DNA of 31,253 nucleotides, from NCBI RefSeq assembly GCF_000485595.1, contig NW_014577753.1, positions 11,900-43,152 of the forward strand, given 5' to 3'. Each line of letters opens with the position of its first letter. The stretch's first letter is position 1. A program made the position numbers and the translations under genes. Origin of the DNA: Priapulus caudatus. Taxonomy: Eukaryota; Priapulida; Priapulimorpha; Priapulimorphida; Priapulidae. A model generated the notes under the pieces. It worked only from the letters and a program-made list of their open reading frames with translations. It did no database searches and was not told where the DNA came from. Shown here piece by piece: positions 1-10,971 of this stretch.

Positions 1-80
1 GATGGCAATACCATTAATAAGCGAATATTCTTAATTTAACGGAAACAGCCTTATCGTAAATACTCACCAATTCATTGCAA

Positions 81-212
81 ATGGCGCGTCCATATCAATA
101 CTTTGGCGATCGATTCGTGCGTAGTTATCATATTCAGAACGAACAGGCATACCGATATCGGCAGTGCCTTTGCCAGCGAAATCAACTGAAAGCCAGCATT
201 TTAAAGTATAAA
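81..212 (+). CDS. Candidate first coding exon, unknown protein
   Basis: An ATG at 81 opens 44 codons that run without a stop to a consensus splice donor (AA|GTAAGT, donor at 213) in phase 0. The predicted peptide starts MARPYQYFGDRF and is rich in Tyr, Arg and Gln; I recognise no family. No partner exon was found downstream. It could equally be a chance ORF ending at a chance donor. Seen: ATG, open frame, donor. Inferred: that it is an exon. Confidence 0.25.
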
Positions 213-1085
213 GTAAGTCAGCTTAGTCAGGTTACCGTCATAGATATGTGTAGCAAATGCACGGATACCACTGTGCATGTATAATAATGATGAATGAATT
301 GAATTATTCTTATGTGTTTGTTTTTACTGATGTACATTCGTCGTTATGAACCGGCAGTGAAAATATATGCCCTGCCCTGCCTGAGCATGCATAATATACC
401 GATACTGGCGACATAGTCAAAGTATGACAAATGGAATGTACGGTATGATAAGCAATGTATCATATTTCTAACGGCCAGTGACGAGCGTAAAAGCGTTTTA
501 TCCTTACCATTTCTCAACAAGTAACGAATTATTACTTGTGGTATTGTACTAGTACTGTATAAATACAAATTGACTACAAATTTTGTGTTACACGGCGCAT
601 TGTTAAATTTATACTGGACTCTGAATTTCCCTGCGCACTCACAAAACAATCATCAAACCGTGGACACTAAACGGAAAGCAAACGATAGGAGTCAACTACA
701 ATTTCTTGCTAGAGCTCACGCGGAGCACCGCAGTATATATTGTTGTACGCTGCCACTAACGTTGTCTTCTCAACGTCGCTGCATTGAAGCCTTCCTTACC
801 GTTCACAAGCTCCGGTCCAGAGGCCGCCGACGCCTTTCTTTCACCTGCCACGCTGAAGAATGACTCGCGTGATACCTCTGCGATCTCGTGCAGGTATATC
901 GCGGACTGGCGCGGGGGCGGCGGGGCCGCCGGCGACATTGGCGAAGCATTAACGGTCGAGTTACCGATCTACGACTCTCTGATAGATAGGTGTGAAGCTC
1001 CTCTTTTCCTATACATACACCGTCCCTCCTGGCTACCACTCAGCCTACGACATTATGGCGGGGCTGGTACCGCAACGATAGCTGC
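213..1085. other. No gene recognised
   Basis: Mixed-composition DNA with several short overlapping ORFs on both strands, none with recognisable similarity, good splice context or coding character. A GC-rich patch occurs near 900-960. Confidence 0.5.
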
Positions 1086-1374
1086 TCGAGCGACACCACG
1101 CACACCCACCACGGGCCACGACTACAGCACCAGCACACACACGATCACTGACACACACACACGCACACTTCCAGCCACGACACATACACCACACCACCAT
1201 AGTAACCGTGTAGTATATACACACACACACACAACACACACACCACAGCAGCGCACATACGACAGCACACAGAGCCACACACACACATGCGGAGCGGGAC
1301 GACACACCACGAGCACACACAACGACAGCACACACAGCACTACGACAGCACACACGAGCGATATATACGTATAG
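1086..1374. repeat. Degenerate (CA)n microsatellite
   Basis: CA-dinucleotide-rich low-complexity tract interrupted by CG and CAG triplets. All ORFs through it are Thr/His (plus strand) or Val/Cys (minus strand) repeats caused by the dinucleotide and are not genes. Confidence 0.85.
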
Positions 1375-1594
1375 GTACTATATACTCCTATAGTACCCGT
1401 GACGCCCACAAACATACATGCGCACAGAATAGCAGCCGCGCGGGTGGCGACACCGCATAATCCAGCCCACTACACGCACGCAACGCACGCGCCTACTCGC
1501 TTCCTATCACCTCCCAGTAACATCCCTATCAGAAAGTTGTAGCAGCTACGGCAGTTCATACAGGAACCTACGATAAGCATCAGGTAATATTAAT

Positions 1595-1995
1595 AACTAG
1601 ACAGAGGCACTCAAAAAGAGTGCATACCTCCGCCGAGCGTGCTAAACATGTATATCAGGTGTTATAACAAGCTGCTCGCCCTGCTGGGCTGCTGCCTGGC
1701 TGACGCCTTAAAGCGAGCTGCCGCGACTGCGACGCGCCTAAGGCGAGCTTGCTGTTGAATCGATCGCGCCAACGCGTGTAACATGTATACATGTGTTATA
1801 ACAGCTGGCTCGCTGCTGGCACTCACACACACGAAACACCACACACGACACGCACACGAGAGCGATTACATACCTCCCTGCAACTCCGTTGCGCGGAGAA
1901 TAGACTAGACAGAGGGCATTCACAGAGGAGTGCCATACCTCGCGAGCCATGTAACATGTATGCTGCTCGCTGCCGTGCGGCTGCTGACTGACTCG
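1595..1995 (+). repeat. Local imperfect direct repeats
   Basis: Blocks sharing AGACAGAGG-CA-TCA, GAGTG-CATACCTC and GTAACATGTAT occur near 1,598-1,670, 1,775-1,815 and 1,905-1,965, each followed by GCTGCTCGC-type sequence. This is a degenerate local duplication of roughly 150-300 bases; no mobile-element hallmark was seen. Confidence 0.5.
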
Positions 1996-3750
1996 CCGCT
2001 CACTGGCGCTGCTGCCTGACTCGCCACTCGCTGACTACGAGCGTCGCCTATTGCTGATCGCGGCCGGGCCGGCCGCCCTGAGGGCGTAGCATCTCGTACA
2101 CACGTTCGCCGGCGAGCGCACTTGCTCCATGGACCTGCCGTTGCGCGACCCCGGCTGGTCAGACAATAATGAAGATATCCTATGCGAATAATCATTATAA
2201 ATCATCGGGTATTAGGTCAAGATGAAGTAATTAGTAATGATTTATTGAATAATCACCTAATAATAAGTAACCCTAACCACTATTGAGACGAGTTAAGCAC
2301 CACGCGCACGGCCTTATCCCCTCGCACGAGAGCTCACTCCACGGAGTCGACAGCGCTGGCCGGCGAAGCACGGAAGTGTCAGTAATACGAGCCAGACAGC
2401 TTCTCCCATCAACTGAGTAAAAGGCGGGGGCGGGAGTGCGGTCTATCCCGAAAATGGCGGATGCGGGGTAAAAACGACCCGAAACAAGACAAGGTCTCTC
2501 ACACTGCTTCGGACGGTCGATTTTACGTGCGGGACGACCACTGAGTCAAGTTCCTCAACTGGTCACGACCTTGGGCCGCACGGGCGCGGCGCCTAGCAGG
2601 ATATTACCGACGTAAAAAATGGAGCAAAGATTGACAGGATTGCCATGCATACCAGGTAGCTGTCGTGATGGGGGGGCTCAGGCTGGTGTGTGACTCAGAA
2701 CGTAGAACTCTGTCGCGAGTCGGCGTCACGGGGGCCGGGGCCGCGCGGGGGCGGGTGACCTCCTCAATCGCGGATATCCTGATCCCACGCGGCACGGAAC
2801 GACGATCGCGCCGCGACGCGTGGCGGCGCATACCGTACTACGAGTTACCTAGTTTTTGTGTCGGTGTGACAGTTCGTGCCCCCCCCCCCCCTGTATGAAA
2901 ATGAACGCATTGCTACGATCTCACGTACCTGTGAAGAATGTCTGAATTTGTGACATGAGAAAAGACACTGCGACGTATAGAAATGAATGTGTGGTGCAGT
3001 CATAAATAGTCTTACAGACAATGAATGTGTGATTAAAGCTAGGATGGACCGGACTGGACCTCTCGCTCCGGGCTCAGGGCCCGGGATGCACCAGTGGGGT
3101 GGAGACGATATGTTAGAGATGAATATGAACTGCAAACCACTGAGACGTCGACTGACCATGAGGAAGAACTCGTGAACAGTATGGTGTTTAAGAATCCTTC
3201 AATGCCCGGGTCATCAAGGTCACGGTAATCCTCCACGCGTTAGAACCAAGTCTTAGAAGGTGTCCCGTTCAAAGTTCTAATTTCTAGCGTGACATGAATC
3301 GACGAATGTCATTAACGAAAGAATCGCCTCGTCGTAGAAAATGAACTTCGTGATGTTCAAACCTACGTTGGCATCCATGTCCGTTAAATCAACGGTTTCT
3401 GGCCGTGATTGCTACGGCACTGTTTCGTTCAGGTTTCAGTACAGACGTGAACATGCCATCGAATGCCGCGGCGTACGCAAACCGTTTGCTGGAACTCCCA
3501 AGCAGATTCAGAGGACTGCATGGTGCGCACGCATGTGCGTTACATGCGAAGAACAGTCAAATTAGCATAGTAAACATCCTAGTATATATCCTGAGGTATC
3601 TACTCCTGGTATATATTAAAGTATAATTAACTGAAATATAACTCGATTCATTTAATTAAGTTTTAATTCCACTTCAAGTCACAGTTAAACGAAGGAACGA
3701 GCGAAATTCTATGTGTATGTCCAAGGTCAGGCACCAAAGAAAAAATGTAA
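1996..3750. other. No gene recognised; GC-rich stretch and poly(C)
   Basis: Bases 2,280-2,850 are GC-rich and 2,880-2,891 is a C homopolymer. I compared the GC-rich part by eye with rRNA and tRNA features and found none. ORFs of 60-100 codons on both strands overlap each other and resemble no family I know. Confidence 0.45.
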
Positions 3751-3756
3751 TATGAT

Positions 3757-4022
3757 ATTTAAGAGAGAGAGGGAAGAGAGATAGATAGCCGATTAGAGAG
3801 CAAGAGTGTGCGAGAGCAGCCAGAGAAAGGAAAAGAGCAAAGAAAAAGAGAGCAGAGAGAGAGTCGTGAAAGAAAATAGATGCAGTGTGTGTCTGTGTGT
3901 GTGTAGTGTGTGTGGTGTGTGTGTGTGTGGTGTGTGTGTGTGTGTTTGTGAGAGAGAGGAGCAGAGATGAGAGAGAGAGAGAGCTGAGGAGAGAAAGAGA
4001 CCAGAGAGAGCGAAGAGATTAG
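3757..4022. repeat. GA-rich / GT-rich microsatellite tract
   Basis: The plus strand is a long purine-rich (GA)n run interrupted at 3,888-3,948 by (GT)n. Minus-strand ORFs reading Ser/Leu and His/Thr repeats are products of this composition. Confidence 0.85.
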
Positions 4023-4450
4023 ATGGAGAATGGCGAGACTGCACAAAGTTATACGCGATATAGCTGTCATAGCATGTCGAGAACATATTTCCAACTATAT
4101 ATATTATATATATATCAGAGAGATAATAGGCGAATAATATGGATAATATGCGCTGGAATATAGGGAATAATAGGCGATATATTATACTGTGTGATGACTT
4201 ATACGTTACAGGACTAGCTTTCTTGCGCAGATTTGTTGCAATGCGATAGCAGAAATACTACACAAAAACTGCGAAAAAAAGCATTTCCCTAATTTCACAC
4301 TTCATAATTACAGACATCATGATTAAACCCGGTATTATTTCATGACGTAATTATTACGAAGTTGCTCTATACTCTTCAGCAAACATCAAAAACTCCAAAA
4401 ATATACCAATTAAAATGAGCAATTAACTATCTAATAACTTAAATCTTGAA
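4023..4450. other. AT-rich, no gene recognised
   Basis: AT-rich DNA with a short (AT)n at 4,098-4,116 and a local repeat of AATATGGATAATATG-like words near 4,120-4,185. No coding or RNA feature seen. Confidence 0.5.
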
Positions 4451-4452
4451 CT

Positions 4453-4495
4453 ACACAACACACACACCCCCCCACACACACACGCACACACACAC

Positions 4496-4537
<42 letters not shown>

Positions 4538-4542
4538 ACACA

Positions 4543-4591
<49 letters not shown>

Positions 4592-4652
4592 GCAGCACAC
4601 ACATACACACGACACACACAGCACACACAGTACACACACACACAAACACACA

Positions 4653-4696
<44 letters not shown>

Positions 4697-4806
4697 GCGC
4701 CACATGACACAGCACCGCACACAGCATACACACCACACACGCACACACGCGCCACGCACGCACGCGCAACACACAACACACAACACGCACACGCAGCGCG
4801 CGCGCG
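4453..4806. repeat. Long (CA)n microsatellite
   Basis: About 350 bases of CA repeats with minor CG and GC interruptions, ending in a CGCGCGCG run at 4,799-4,807. ORFs up to 188 codons on the minus strand (Val-Cys repeats) and 125 on the plus strand (Thr-His repeats) are artefacts of the dinucleotide. Confidence 0.95.
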
Positions 4807-5094
4807 CGTACCGCAGGAATTAGTGAGTAGTGGAGGAAAATATCCATGGTCGAGACGCATTCCTCGCATGGCTCGAATTTCGCCGGTCGCCATATCTGCC
4901 GCTACGAGCGGGATAGCCCGCTGCCAGTCGTTCATTTGCTTCGTCGCTCGACTGCCCACTATATAATAAGCTGGTCTGAGAACTAACAACCGAAGGATAT
5001 TTATACGAAACCGTGCGCGCGCAAACTCAACTTAACGGTTCTTGTTAAATTACGATGGGTTTTCTCGCAAAATGTCCCATATGGCCATTCGATA

Positions 5095-6060
5095 CAACCA
5101 GGGGCGTAGTAGCGGGGATTGGGCGGGGGATGACCATCCCCCCACTTATTGACCGAGGGGGGATGCGATCCCGCCCACTGTATTGACGTGGGCGGGGATG
5201 GCGCTGTACAATCATCCCCCCTACTTTCAGGGAGGAATAATTGAGCGGGGATTCAAGCATTAATTTGGTTCTGGCAGGAGGGACCCGCATACCCCCGCAT
5301 GTTTCTTACCCACCCTTCCTCGAGAATCCTGCATTGGCCACTGTCGAAGCGCGAACAATGTAGCCACCCCCACTGTCACCAAAATCCGTTCCGCTGGGGG
5401 TTCGGTCTGTAGAGTACTGCTAACAAAGATTATGATCTCCATGAATATTGTGTTTTTTTTTTTTCTATGCATATCAAAATGTCAAATTTTGCTTCATCTG
5501 ACAGGGAGGTAGATAGCGGAGATGGGCGTAATCCCCATACACTTATGAGGTGGGATTGGGGTGGCTTCATCACCCCCTACTTTCAGGAAGAAAATCGGTG
5601 GAAAAATTAATATTCTTACAGACAATAAATAACTAGATATTTATCTACAAATCCCGTCATCGCCTATTCATACCTCGTCCTAAGCTCGTATTATATACAG
5701 AAATGGAATTTGAAATACATCTACTGTAAAATGGCTTGCTCAAATTCGATTCAAGAATGACATTATTTTACTGAACTCAGGACGGTTAATTTTGCACGCG
5801 ATTCCCCATATTACGATTTTTTTTCAAAAGTTCCTAAATCACGTCTTAATACTGCCCTCACGAGGTTAAATCCTTGCTTTATACAAAATTAGAACTAGAA
5901 CCTATTGAGAGTTGGTGCATATTGGCATTTTTAGGGGGCGTTGAATGGCGAAAATATCAATTCATCTTCACCTTTTTGGGAGGGGGGATGGGGATGGGCG
6001 GGCTGCTGCAGACCTGACCGGGAAGTATGATTCCGCATTTTGTATAACGGGGTTGAAAAC
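5095..6060. repeat. G/C-homopolymer-rich interspersed repeat, probably non-autonomous DNA element
   Basis: Begins with CAGGGGCGTAGTAGCGGGG, resembling CAGGGGCGTAG-type termini that I recall from invertebrate DNA transposons. It contains repeated modules: a C-run followed by CTACTTTCAGG(G/A)AG(G)AA occurs at about 5,214-5,236 and 5,570-5,592, and GGGATTGGG(C/G)-type words recur. No transposase ORF was seen. Exact ends and target duplication were not found. Confidence 0.4.
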
Positions 6061-6179
6061 ATGCACTACTTGGTTCATAATCTGGGTTGCTTTTTCTCAT
6101 ATTCTTTTGCCAGCTTTGTAAGCGTTGTCACTTCTCAGTAAAATATACGTTTTATCAAATTTCCGGGGAGAGATGATTC

Positions 6180-6545
6180 GTAGGTGCTGTAGTGTCACAG
6201 GGCTTGCGGCTAGCACAGGGGGCGGTCGCCCCCTCCCCCTTAGATGTCAGGGTAAAAGTATTTTAGCCTAGGGTAAGTCGGCACTGCGACACCCCACGTG
6301 AGGACATGGACAGTATAGCCACAGGATTGTGGTAGTAAGCATGTTAGTCTTGGGTGTCCCGCCAAAGCGGTAAAAATACTCAAACTCAAACAGCTGATGT
6401 CCTCATTCGTGATGTAGGATTGCTTTAATAGGTGCTGCCTCATAATGCAGGAAATTGCATCGAAGAGGTTTACTTTCAACAAAATTTCCGGGGGAGCGTC
6501 CCCTGGACCTCTCCTAAACAGCGAGGCGGACACCACCTGAAGGAG
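6180..6545. repeat. Interspersed repeat fragment with CCGGGGGAGC-CCCCTGGACC motif
   Basis: Contains GGGGGCGGTCGCCCCCTCCCC (6,220-6,240) and a TTTCCGGGGGAGCGTCCCCT block near 6,485-6,504. Similar words recur at 6,882-6,905, which suggests two copies of one repeat family. The 98-codon minus ORF across it looks incidental. Confidence 0.4.
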
Positions 6546-7125
6546 CGCAAAAATCCTGCATTTTACTGATTAAAGATGTCAAAATTGATTGCCTTTTTAG
6601 ATTGCCAACTTTTTAACAATTCCACGACAGTGGCGCTTCGTGCCTTGAGCTCGCAATCCGCGCTTCGGCCCCTGGGCGGCGGTATTGAATTTACTTCTGG
6701 TCCCCACTGGTGTTTGTGTGTGGGGGGGGCGGGGTGCGGCGGCGTAGTTATTAAACCTCTGGGTCAAAATAAAAAATACCTCGAATTCCCAACAATTGCA
6801 CTTACAATGTCAATTTGCTTCAATTTACCTCAAAAACGAGCCATCTTGAAGTTTCTAAATTGCGTAAAATCCAAGAGCTATCCGGGGCTCCGCCCCCTGG
6901 ACCACCGCCGGGGCCCCTACGGCGGGCCCTGTCCCCACCCATTAAGGGCCTTTGCGCCCAAGGCCTTTCGCGGTGTGCGCCGCTACTCGCACACAGTCTT
7001 ATATACATTATGATGGATAACTATGCGAAAACTCACTCCCGCGCCCACAACTGCAGGAACCTGGTCTACGCCACTGCGCCGTACAACAGTAGGTATGAAC
7101 AAACAACTGGAACAAGATCACATGT
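6546..7125. other. No gene recognised; second GC-palindromic repeat fragment
   Basis: Plus-strand ORFs of 145 and 172 codons overlap here, but in different frames, with low-complexity Pro/Gly stretches over the GC-rich repeat at about 6,880-6,970. I do not support them as genes. Confidence 0.4.
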
Positions 7126-7131
7126 ACGGAC

Positions 7132-7236
7132 CTATACATCTACGGGGCACGGACAGACGTACGGACCTATACATCTACGGGGCACGGACAGACGTACGGA
7201 CCTATACATCTACGGGGCACGGACAGACGTACGGTT
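7132..7236 (+). repeat. 35-bp tandem repeat, 3 near-identical copies
   Basis: The unit starts TACGGACCTATACATCTACG and is repeated three times with no visible divergence. It lies immediately left of copy A of the interspersed repeat. Confidence 0.9.
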
Positions 7237-7265
7237 TCTACACTGCCGCGAGTATGGGATGTATC

Positions 7266-7793
7266 GTGATCAACATTTAAAAAAAACCAATCCGTTACCT
7301 GTATTTGTCCCTCCCGTCTACTCGACTGGGTAGTCTCCGTCGTGCAATGGTTGTTGGTAAACGCGGGCCTAACACACGGCGGAAACTTGTGCCCGTGCTT
7401 GTGTGTGTGTGACGGTGTACAGCTGTGATTATAAGAGCGATATGGCGATTGTTGAGAGCCGGGGGCAACGGTCACACGTAGGAAAATATTTATCTTCCGA
7501 TTTAATTCACCTATCGTACGTCGGGCATTAGTAAATAGAGGCTAGGCAAATGTTTTACGTCGTGCAATGCGGTTACGTAATCATGTGTGTATGCGATTGC
7601 TCGGCAACCGTAGGATCACAAAATTGATTTTTTTTTACTATTAAACGTAGCAAAGGTAGTTGTTGGGGGGGAGGGTGTTAAAACAACTAGTAAATATATT
7701 GCACGAATGTCATGATTTAGCAAACATGTAATGTCTACACGTAGCATACGCAACTTAAGTATGAACACGATTATTTGTATCGTTATATACACA
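7266..7793 (+). mobile_element. Interspersed repeat, copy A
   Basis: About 530 bases nearly identical to 19,921-20,393. Both copies start with an A-run and continue through CTGTATTTGTCCCTCCCGTC, TAGTAAATAGAGGCTAGGC and ATTGCACGAATGTCATGATT to a shared end at GTTATATACACA. Copy A holds an extra segment near 7,590-7,640 that copy B lacks. No coding capacity, LTR or terminal inverted repeat was seen; the class (SINE, MITE or other) is undetermined. Confidence 0.8.
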
Positions 7794-8114
7794 ATGCCAA
7801 TTATTCCACTGCCACAATGCTGCCAATTTATATTTGTAATCGGTTTCTTCCAATAGATAGCGGTACGATACAATTATCGATCAAACTCAATCATCGATAA
7901 TTGCTTCAACAAATCCACGTACTTTTCATAGCTACTTATATTTACTCTGACGTGAGTACGTGTACATTGCATATTGATTCAGAGACGGGGGACATTTCCA
8001 TGTGTTTAAGCACGAGTGTACAAATCATATGCTAACATCAAACACTATTTTTGAATACTGATCAAATAAACAAAACCCAATCAGCATCTAATTATAGAAT
8101 GAGAAATCATGAAA
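7794..8114. other. No gene recognised
   Basis: AT-rich DNA between interspersed repeat copy A and the PSMB4 poly(A) signal. Nothing identifiable. Confidence 0.5.
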
Positions 8115-8140
8115 CAGTTACATTACAATTGGAAATCATC

Positions 8141-8146
8141 TTTATT
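8141..8146 (-). terminator. PSMB4 poly(A) signal AATAAA
   Basis: The only AATAAA on the minus strand between the PSMB4 stop codon (8,621) and 8,050, giving a 3' UTR of about 480-500 bases. The 62-codon minus ORF at 8,123-8,311 lies inside this UTR. Confidence 0.55.
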
Positions 8147-8620
8147 ACTGATCAAGCTACATAAGTACAGTGACGAATTAAATACAGAGGCAATGGCGAA
8201 CAGTTGGAATATCAGCCGAATGTTTTCACATGCGCGTTGGTAAGAAACCTTGGCATGCAGCAACTGCGGTGTGACTAACGGCAAAAGCCCGTAATCGAAA
8301 AATGTACACAATCATGAAACCAATATAAGAGTACTTCCAAACGTAAACAGAATGGTATAATCTCTGCATTTTAAATTACCAGCCATTCCTATCTGATTAG
8401 ATGGAATTTTTAAGAGAACTCTGATGCACAATGGCTAGAGAAATAAGAGGGTGCAACTGCTACATGTTCTGGCGATGGGTCACTCCACAAATAATAAATC
8501 ACACGAACAGGCAGGTATGGTTCGTTGAGTCCCAGAATCCCTCACTCCACACCATGCTACGAGCTTTCGATCTGGAACATCCTCCATGTGATGCATAATC
8601 TGTCGCTATACATATTATCG

Positions 8621-8633
8621 TCAGTTGAATCCC
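8621..8633 (-). CDS. PSMB4: PSMB4 last coding exon
   Basis: Acceptor TTTTCTTGTAG at 8,634-8,644 is followed by G (completing the Lys codon begun in the previous exon), GGA TTC AAC and TGA. The resulting tail VKGFN aligns with the human ISGFE end, so the acceptor and stop are well supported although only four codons are encoded here. Confidence 0.8.
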
Positions 8634-8756
8634 CTACAAGAAAACATAAGAACAATTACGACACTCTTTAATTTTACCAGCTGACATGTAACAGGTATTT
8701 TTCGCATATAAAAATATGATTCCCCTAAACGGAAACACCCTTAATGGCTAACTTCT

Positions 8757-8860
8757 TGATGTTTAATATTCTTTAATATTTAATATTTAATTTATTAATA
8801 TTAATAATTTAAAAGTAATTTTTTTTATTTAATATTTAATTTGATGTTTAATATTTTTAG
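8757..8860. repeat. AT-rich TTTAATATTTAAT repeats
   Basis: Low-complexity tract in the intron between the last two PSMB4 exons, built from repeats of TTTAATATT. Confidence 0.8.
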
Positions 8861-8974
8861 CATTCCAGGCATTTCATCTTAGTACTACTATAAAAATCAT
8901 ACCCCAACCCCTACACCACCATCCCAGAAGAAGAAACGTTCACAACACGCAACAAATAATGACGGATCACTCAC

Positions 8975-9063
8975 TTGACGAAATGTGCGACATTCCAGTT
9001 GGTCTCTGCAGACTGTGGTGGTTCTATGACTACACCGTCTTTCGTCACTGTGACTATCTCAAA
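8975..9063 (-). CDS. PSMB4: PSMB4 penultimate coding exon
   Basis: An acceptor ending GTTACAG and a consensus donor (CAA|GTGAGT) bound 89 nt encoding FEIVTVTKDGV and, further on, ETNWNVAHF. These match the C-terminal strand of PSMB4 (FQIATVTEKGV and ETNWDIAHM in human). The exon ends two bases into a codon; reading straight through the donor would give an immediate TGA. The intron to the next exon holds AT-rich TTTAATATTTAAT repeats. Confidence 0.9.
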
Positions 9064-9116
9064 CTGTAACAGTTAAATTTACAAAACACATACACATATA
9101 TATCTATATACAAATA

Positions 9117-9122
9117 AACTAT

Positions 9123-9162
<40 letters not shown>

Positions 9163-9163
9163 T
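9117..9163. repeat. (AT)n microsatellite
   Basis: Alternating AT run in the PSMB4 intron between 9,063 and 9,386. Confidence 0.95.
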
Positions 9164-9385
9164 GCCAAGGTTAGACACCGTCACAGCAAAATAAAAATAA
9201 AATAAGTAATAATAAACGTTTTCTTTTCCACCTCATCTGCCGGAAAAGTGCATAGTTACTTTCACGTTTCCGGCAGCATGTCTGCCCGTCCCGAAAAAGT
9301 GGAGTCAGTGGACACATGTCAATGTCGTCCCTCGTAATGCATAAACTATAGTGCTAGCAGCTGGTGCTGCACGGCACGTACAAAC

Positions 9386-9502
9386 CTTGTTGAAAGATCG
9401 GGCATCTCTGTAGAAAAGGATTCTCATGCACTTCACGATAGCTTCCCTGGCTTCTTGCTGGGTGAGGAGAGGCTTTTGCTCCACTAGCTCTCTTAGTATG
9501 GG
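9386..9502 (-). CDS. PSMB4: PSMB4 internal exon (helix region)
   Basis: An acceptor ending TTTGCAG and donor AAG|GTTTGT bound exactly 39 codons, phase 0 at both ends. The peptide PILRELVEQKPLLTQQEARE continues to KCMRILFYRDARSFNK and aligns without gaps to human [20 protein letters not shown] and CMRVLYYRDARSYNR. No stop or frameshift. The upstream intron contains the 27-bp minisatellite at 9,547-9,829. Confidence 0.93.
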
Positions 9503-9546
9503 CTGCAAACATGTAACGAGCAAGCACTACTATAACACCTTAGTCC

Positions 9547-9829
9547 TACATGTATTAGCACTACAATAACACCTACATGTATTAGCACTACAATAACACC
9601 TATATGTATTAGCACTACAATAACACTACATGTATTAGCACTACAATAAAACCTACATGTATTAGCACTACAATAACACCTACATGTATTAGCACTACAA
9701 TAACACCTATATGTATTAGCACTACAATAACACCTACATGTATTAGCACTACAATAACACCTATATGTATTAGCACTACAATAACACCTACATGTATTAG
9801 CACTACAATAACACCTATATGTATTAGCA
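9547..9829. repeat. 27-bp minisatellite, about 10.5 copies
   Basis: Unit TGTATTAGCACTACAATAAC followed by ACCTACA, with a C/T change (TACATG or TATATG) alternating between units and one short unit near 9,620-9,650. It lies in the PSMB4 intron. The minus-strand ORFs of 77 and 128 codons are the repeat read in frame because the unit is divisible by three. Not a CRISPR array, because there are no spacers. Confidence 0.95.
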
Positions 9830-10168
9830 TTCTCCAGGCACAACTCAAGAGCAGTGTAATATAATTGCACTGGGTGCATCTAATGACAATTATGAGAAGT
9901 ATCTACACATTTTATTCCACTAAGATGCAGACCGGATAATTATGTGCGGGGTAAGATAGCTAACTCTAGATAATTCCTCAATAATTTCGAATGACACTGA
10001 TCTTCTTACCAGTTCTGTTTGGAAAATACATGCATTAATAATAAAATATAATATGTCCTATGTAGTATTATGGGTCAAATCTTACTAGTTATTATAAACT
10101 GCTACATTCTCAGTGTAAATAGATGGGCCTGATCTCAACGTCTATTTTGAAATAAGGAAAGTTCTTAC

Positions 10169-10250
10169 CAGTGCTATATATTGACCAAAGCCTGATGCAA
10201 TGGCATTTGCCTCGTAAGCAGTGCCAAGCTTGTCGATGTATCCCAGAAAT
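10169..10250 (-). CDS. PSMB4: Proteasome subunit beta type-4 (beta-7), first visible exon
   Basis: PSMB4 is the non-catalytic beta-7 subunit of the 20S proteasome core, acting in nucleus and cytosol; its C-terminal arm helps lock the two beta rings together. This exon has acceptor TTCATTTTAG, donor CTG|GTAAGA, and 82 nt encoding FLGYIDKLGTAYEANAIASG and FGQYIAL (human [20 protein letters not shown]). With exons 9,386-9,502, 8,975-9,063 and 8,621-8,633 it gives about 100 contiguous residues, all open, so this part is intact. The first base completes a codon from an upstream exon that I could not find anywhere to the right; about 60% of a full-length protein (roughly 260 residues) is missing. 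It may be a gene with a transposon-filled upstream intron, a partial duplicate or a mis-join. Confidence 0.92.
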
Positions 10251-10840
10251 CTAAAATGAATTTTGATAAATTTTAATTAATTAATACAATTATCACATGA
10301 CCATGTACTTTCTAGTTAACAAATATCATGCACTTACATGAAAACTGCACAAATTAGGTAGCAATGTACGTTATATACTCTATTACTGTTTACTATTACT
10401 GTTACTATTACTGTACGTAATTATTTGTCAGTTGACTGATTTTTACTACATTACTAACAGGGGTAGAAATAAAGACAATATGCAAGTTAGCCGAAGGGTA
10501 GTAAGGTAAGGTTTGTACGAGCCCTTCTGGGTTTTCAACTAGCCCCTAAAAGCTCGTGATGTCGATAGTGGTTGCGCGATGAAAATTGGTTGATTCTTCA
10601 CCGAATGCTGCCGAGATGCTTGGCTGAGGGTAATTGTTATATGTGTTTTATATTGTGTATTGTGTATGAGAGCGGTTGTTTATTTACAATCATTTTTATT
10701 ATTAAAACACCAGAGTGACTGTGAGTGTGTACTATAACACTTTAGTAAACAGGTCGTTCGATGGTGGAGGTTGCCATGTTGATACCAACGCTATAGACGG
10801 GTCCCCGACACTCTCATTGCTGCTATTACATGAGAAGGAA
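10251..10840. other. PSMB4 upstream intron or flank; no exon found
   Basis: Searched on the minus strand for the expected upstream PSMB4 exon (ending just before FLGY). None seen. It contains a small TACTGT(T)ACTAT repeat at about 10,380-10,418. Confidence 0.5.
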
Positions 10841-10844
10841 CGCA

Positions 10845-10890
10845 TGCACGCGCACGCGCACGCACACGCACGCGCGCACACACACACACA

Positions 10891-10923
<33 letters not shown>

Positions 10924-10932
10924 CACAGACAC

Positions 10933-10971
<39 letters not shown>

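Noticed and set aside
2269-2280. Telomere-like TAACCCTAACC
   Set aside because: Fewer than two units in unique sequence; no array.
2280-2850. Possible rRNA or spacer
   Set aside because: GC-rich, but no rRNA core segment recognised.
4423-4989. 188-codon minus-strand ORF and its overlaps
   Set aside because: Val-Cys repeats produced by (CA)n.
6576-7333. 145- and 172-codon plus-strand ORFs
   Set aside because: Overlap in different frames, cross a GC-palindromic repeat and the 35-bp tandem repeat; no protein similarity recognised.
8123-8311. 62-codon minus-strand ORF
   Set aside because: Lies inside the PSMB4 3' UTR at its poly(A) signal; no similarity.
9493-9879. 128-codon ORF, and the idea of a CRISPR-like array
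   Set aside because: 27-bp units are directly contiguous without spacers, inside a PSMB4 intron; the ORF is the repeat read in frame.
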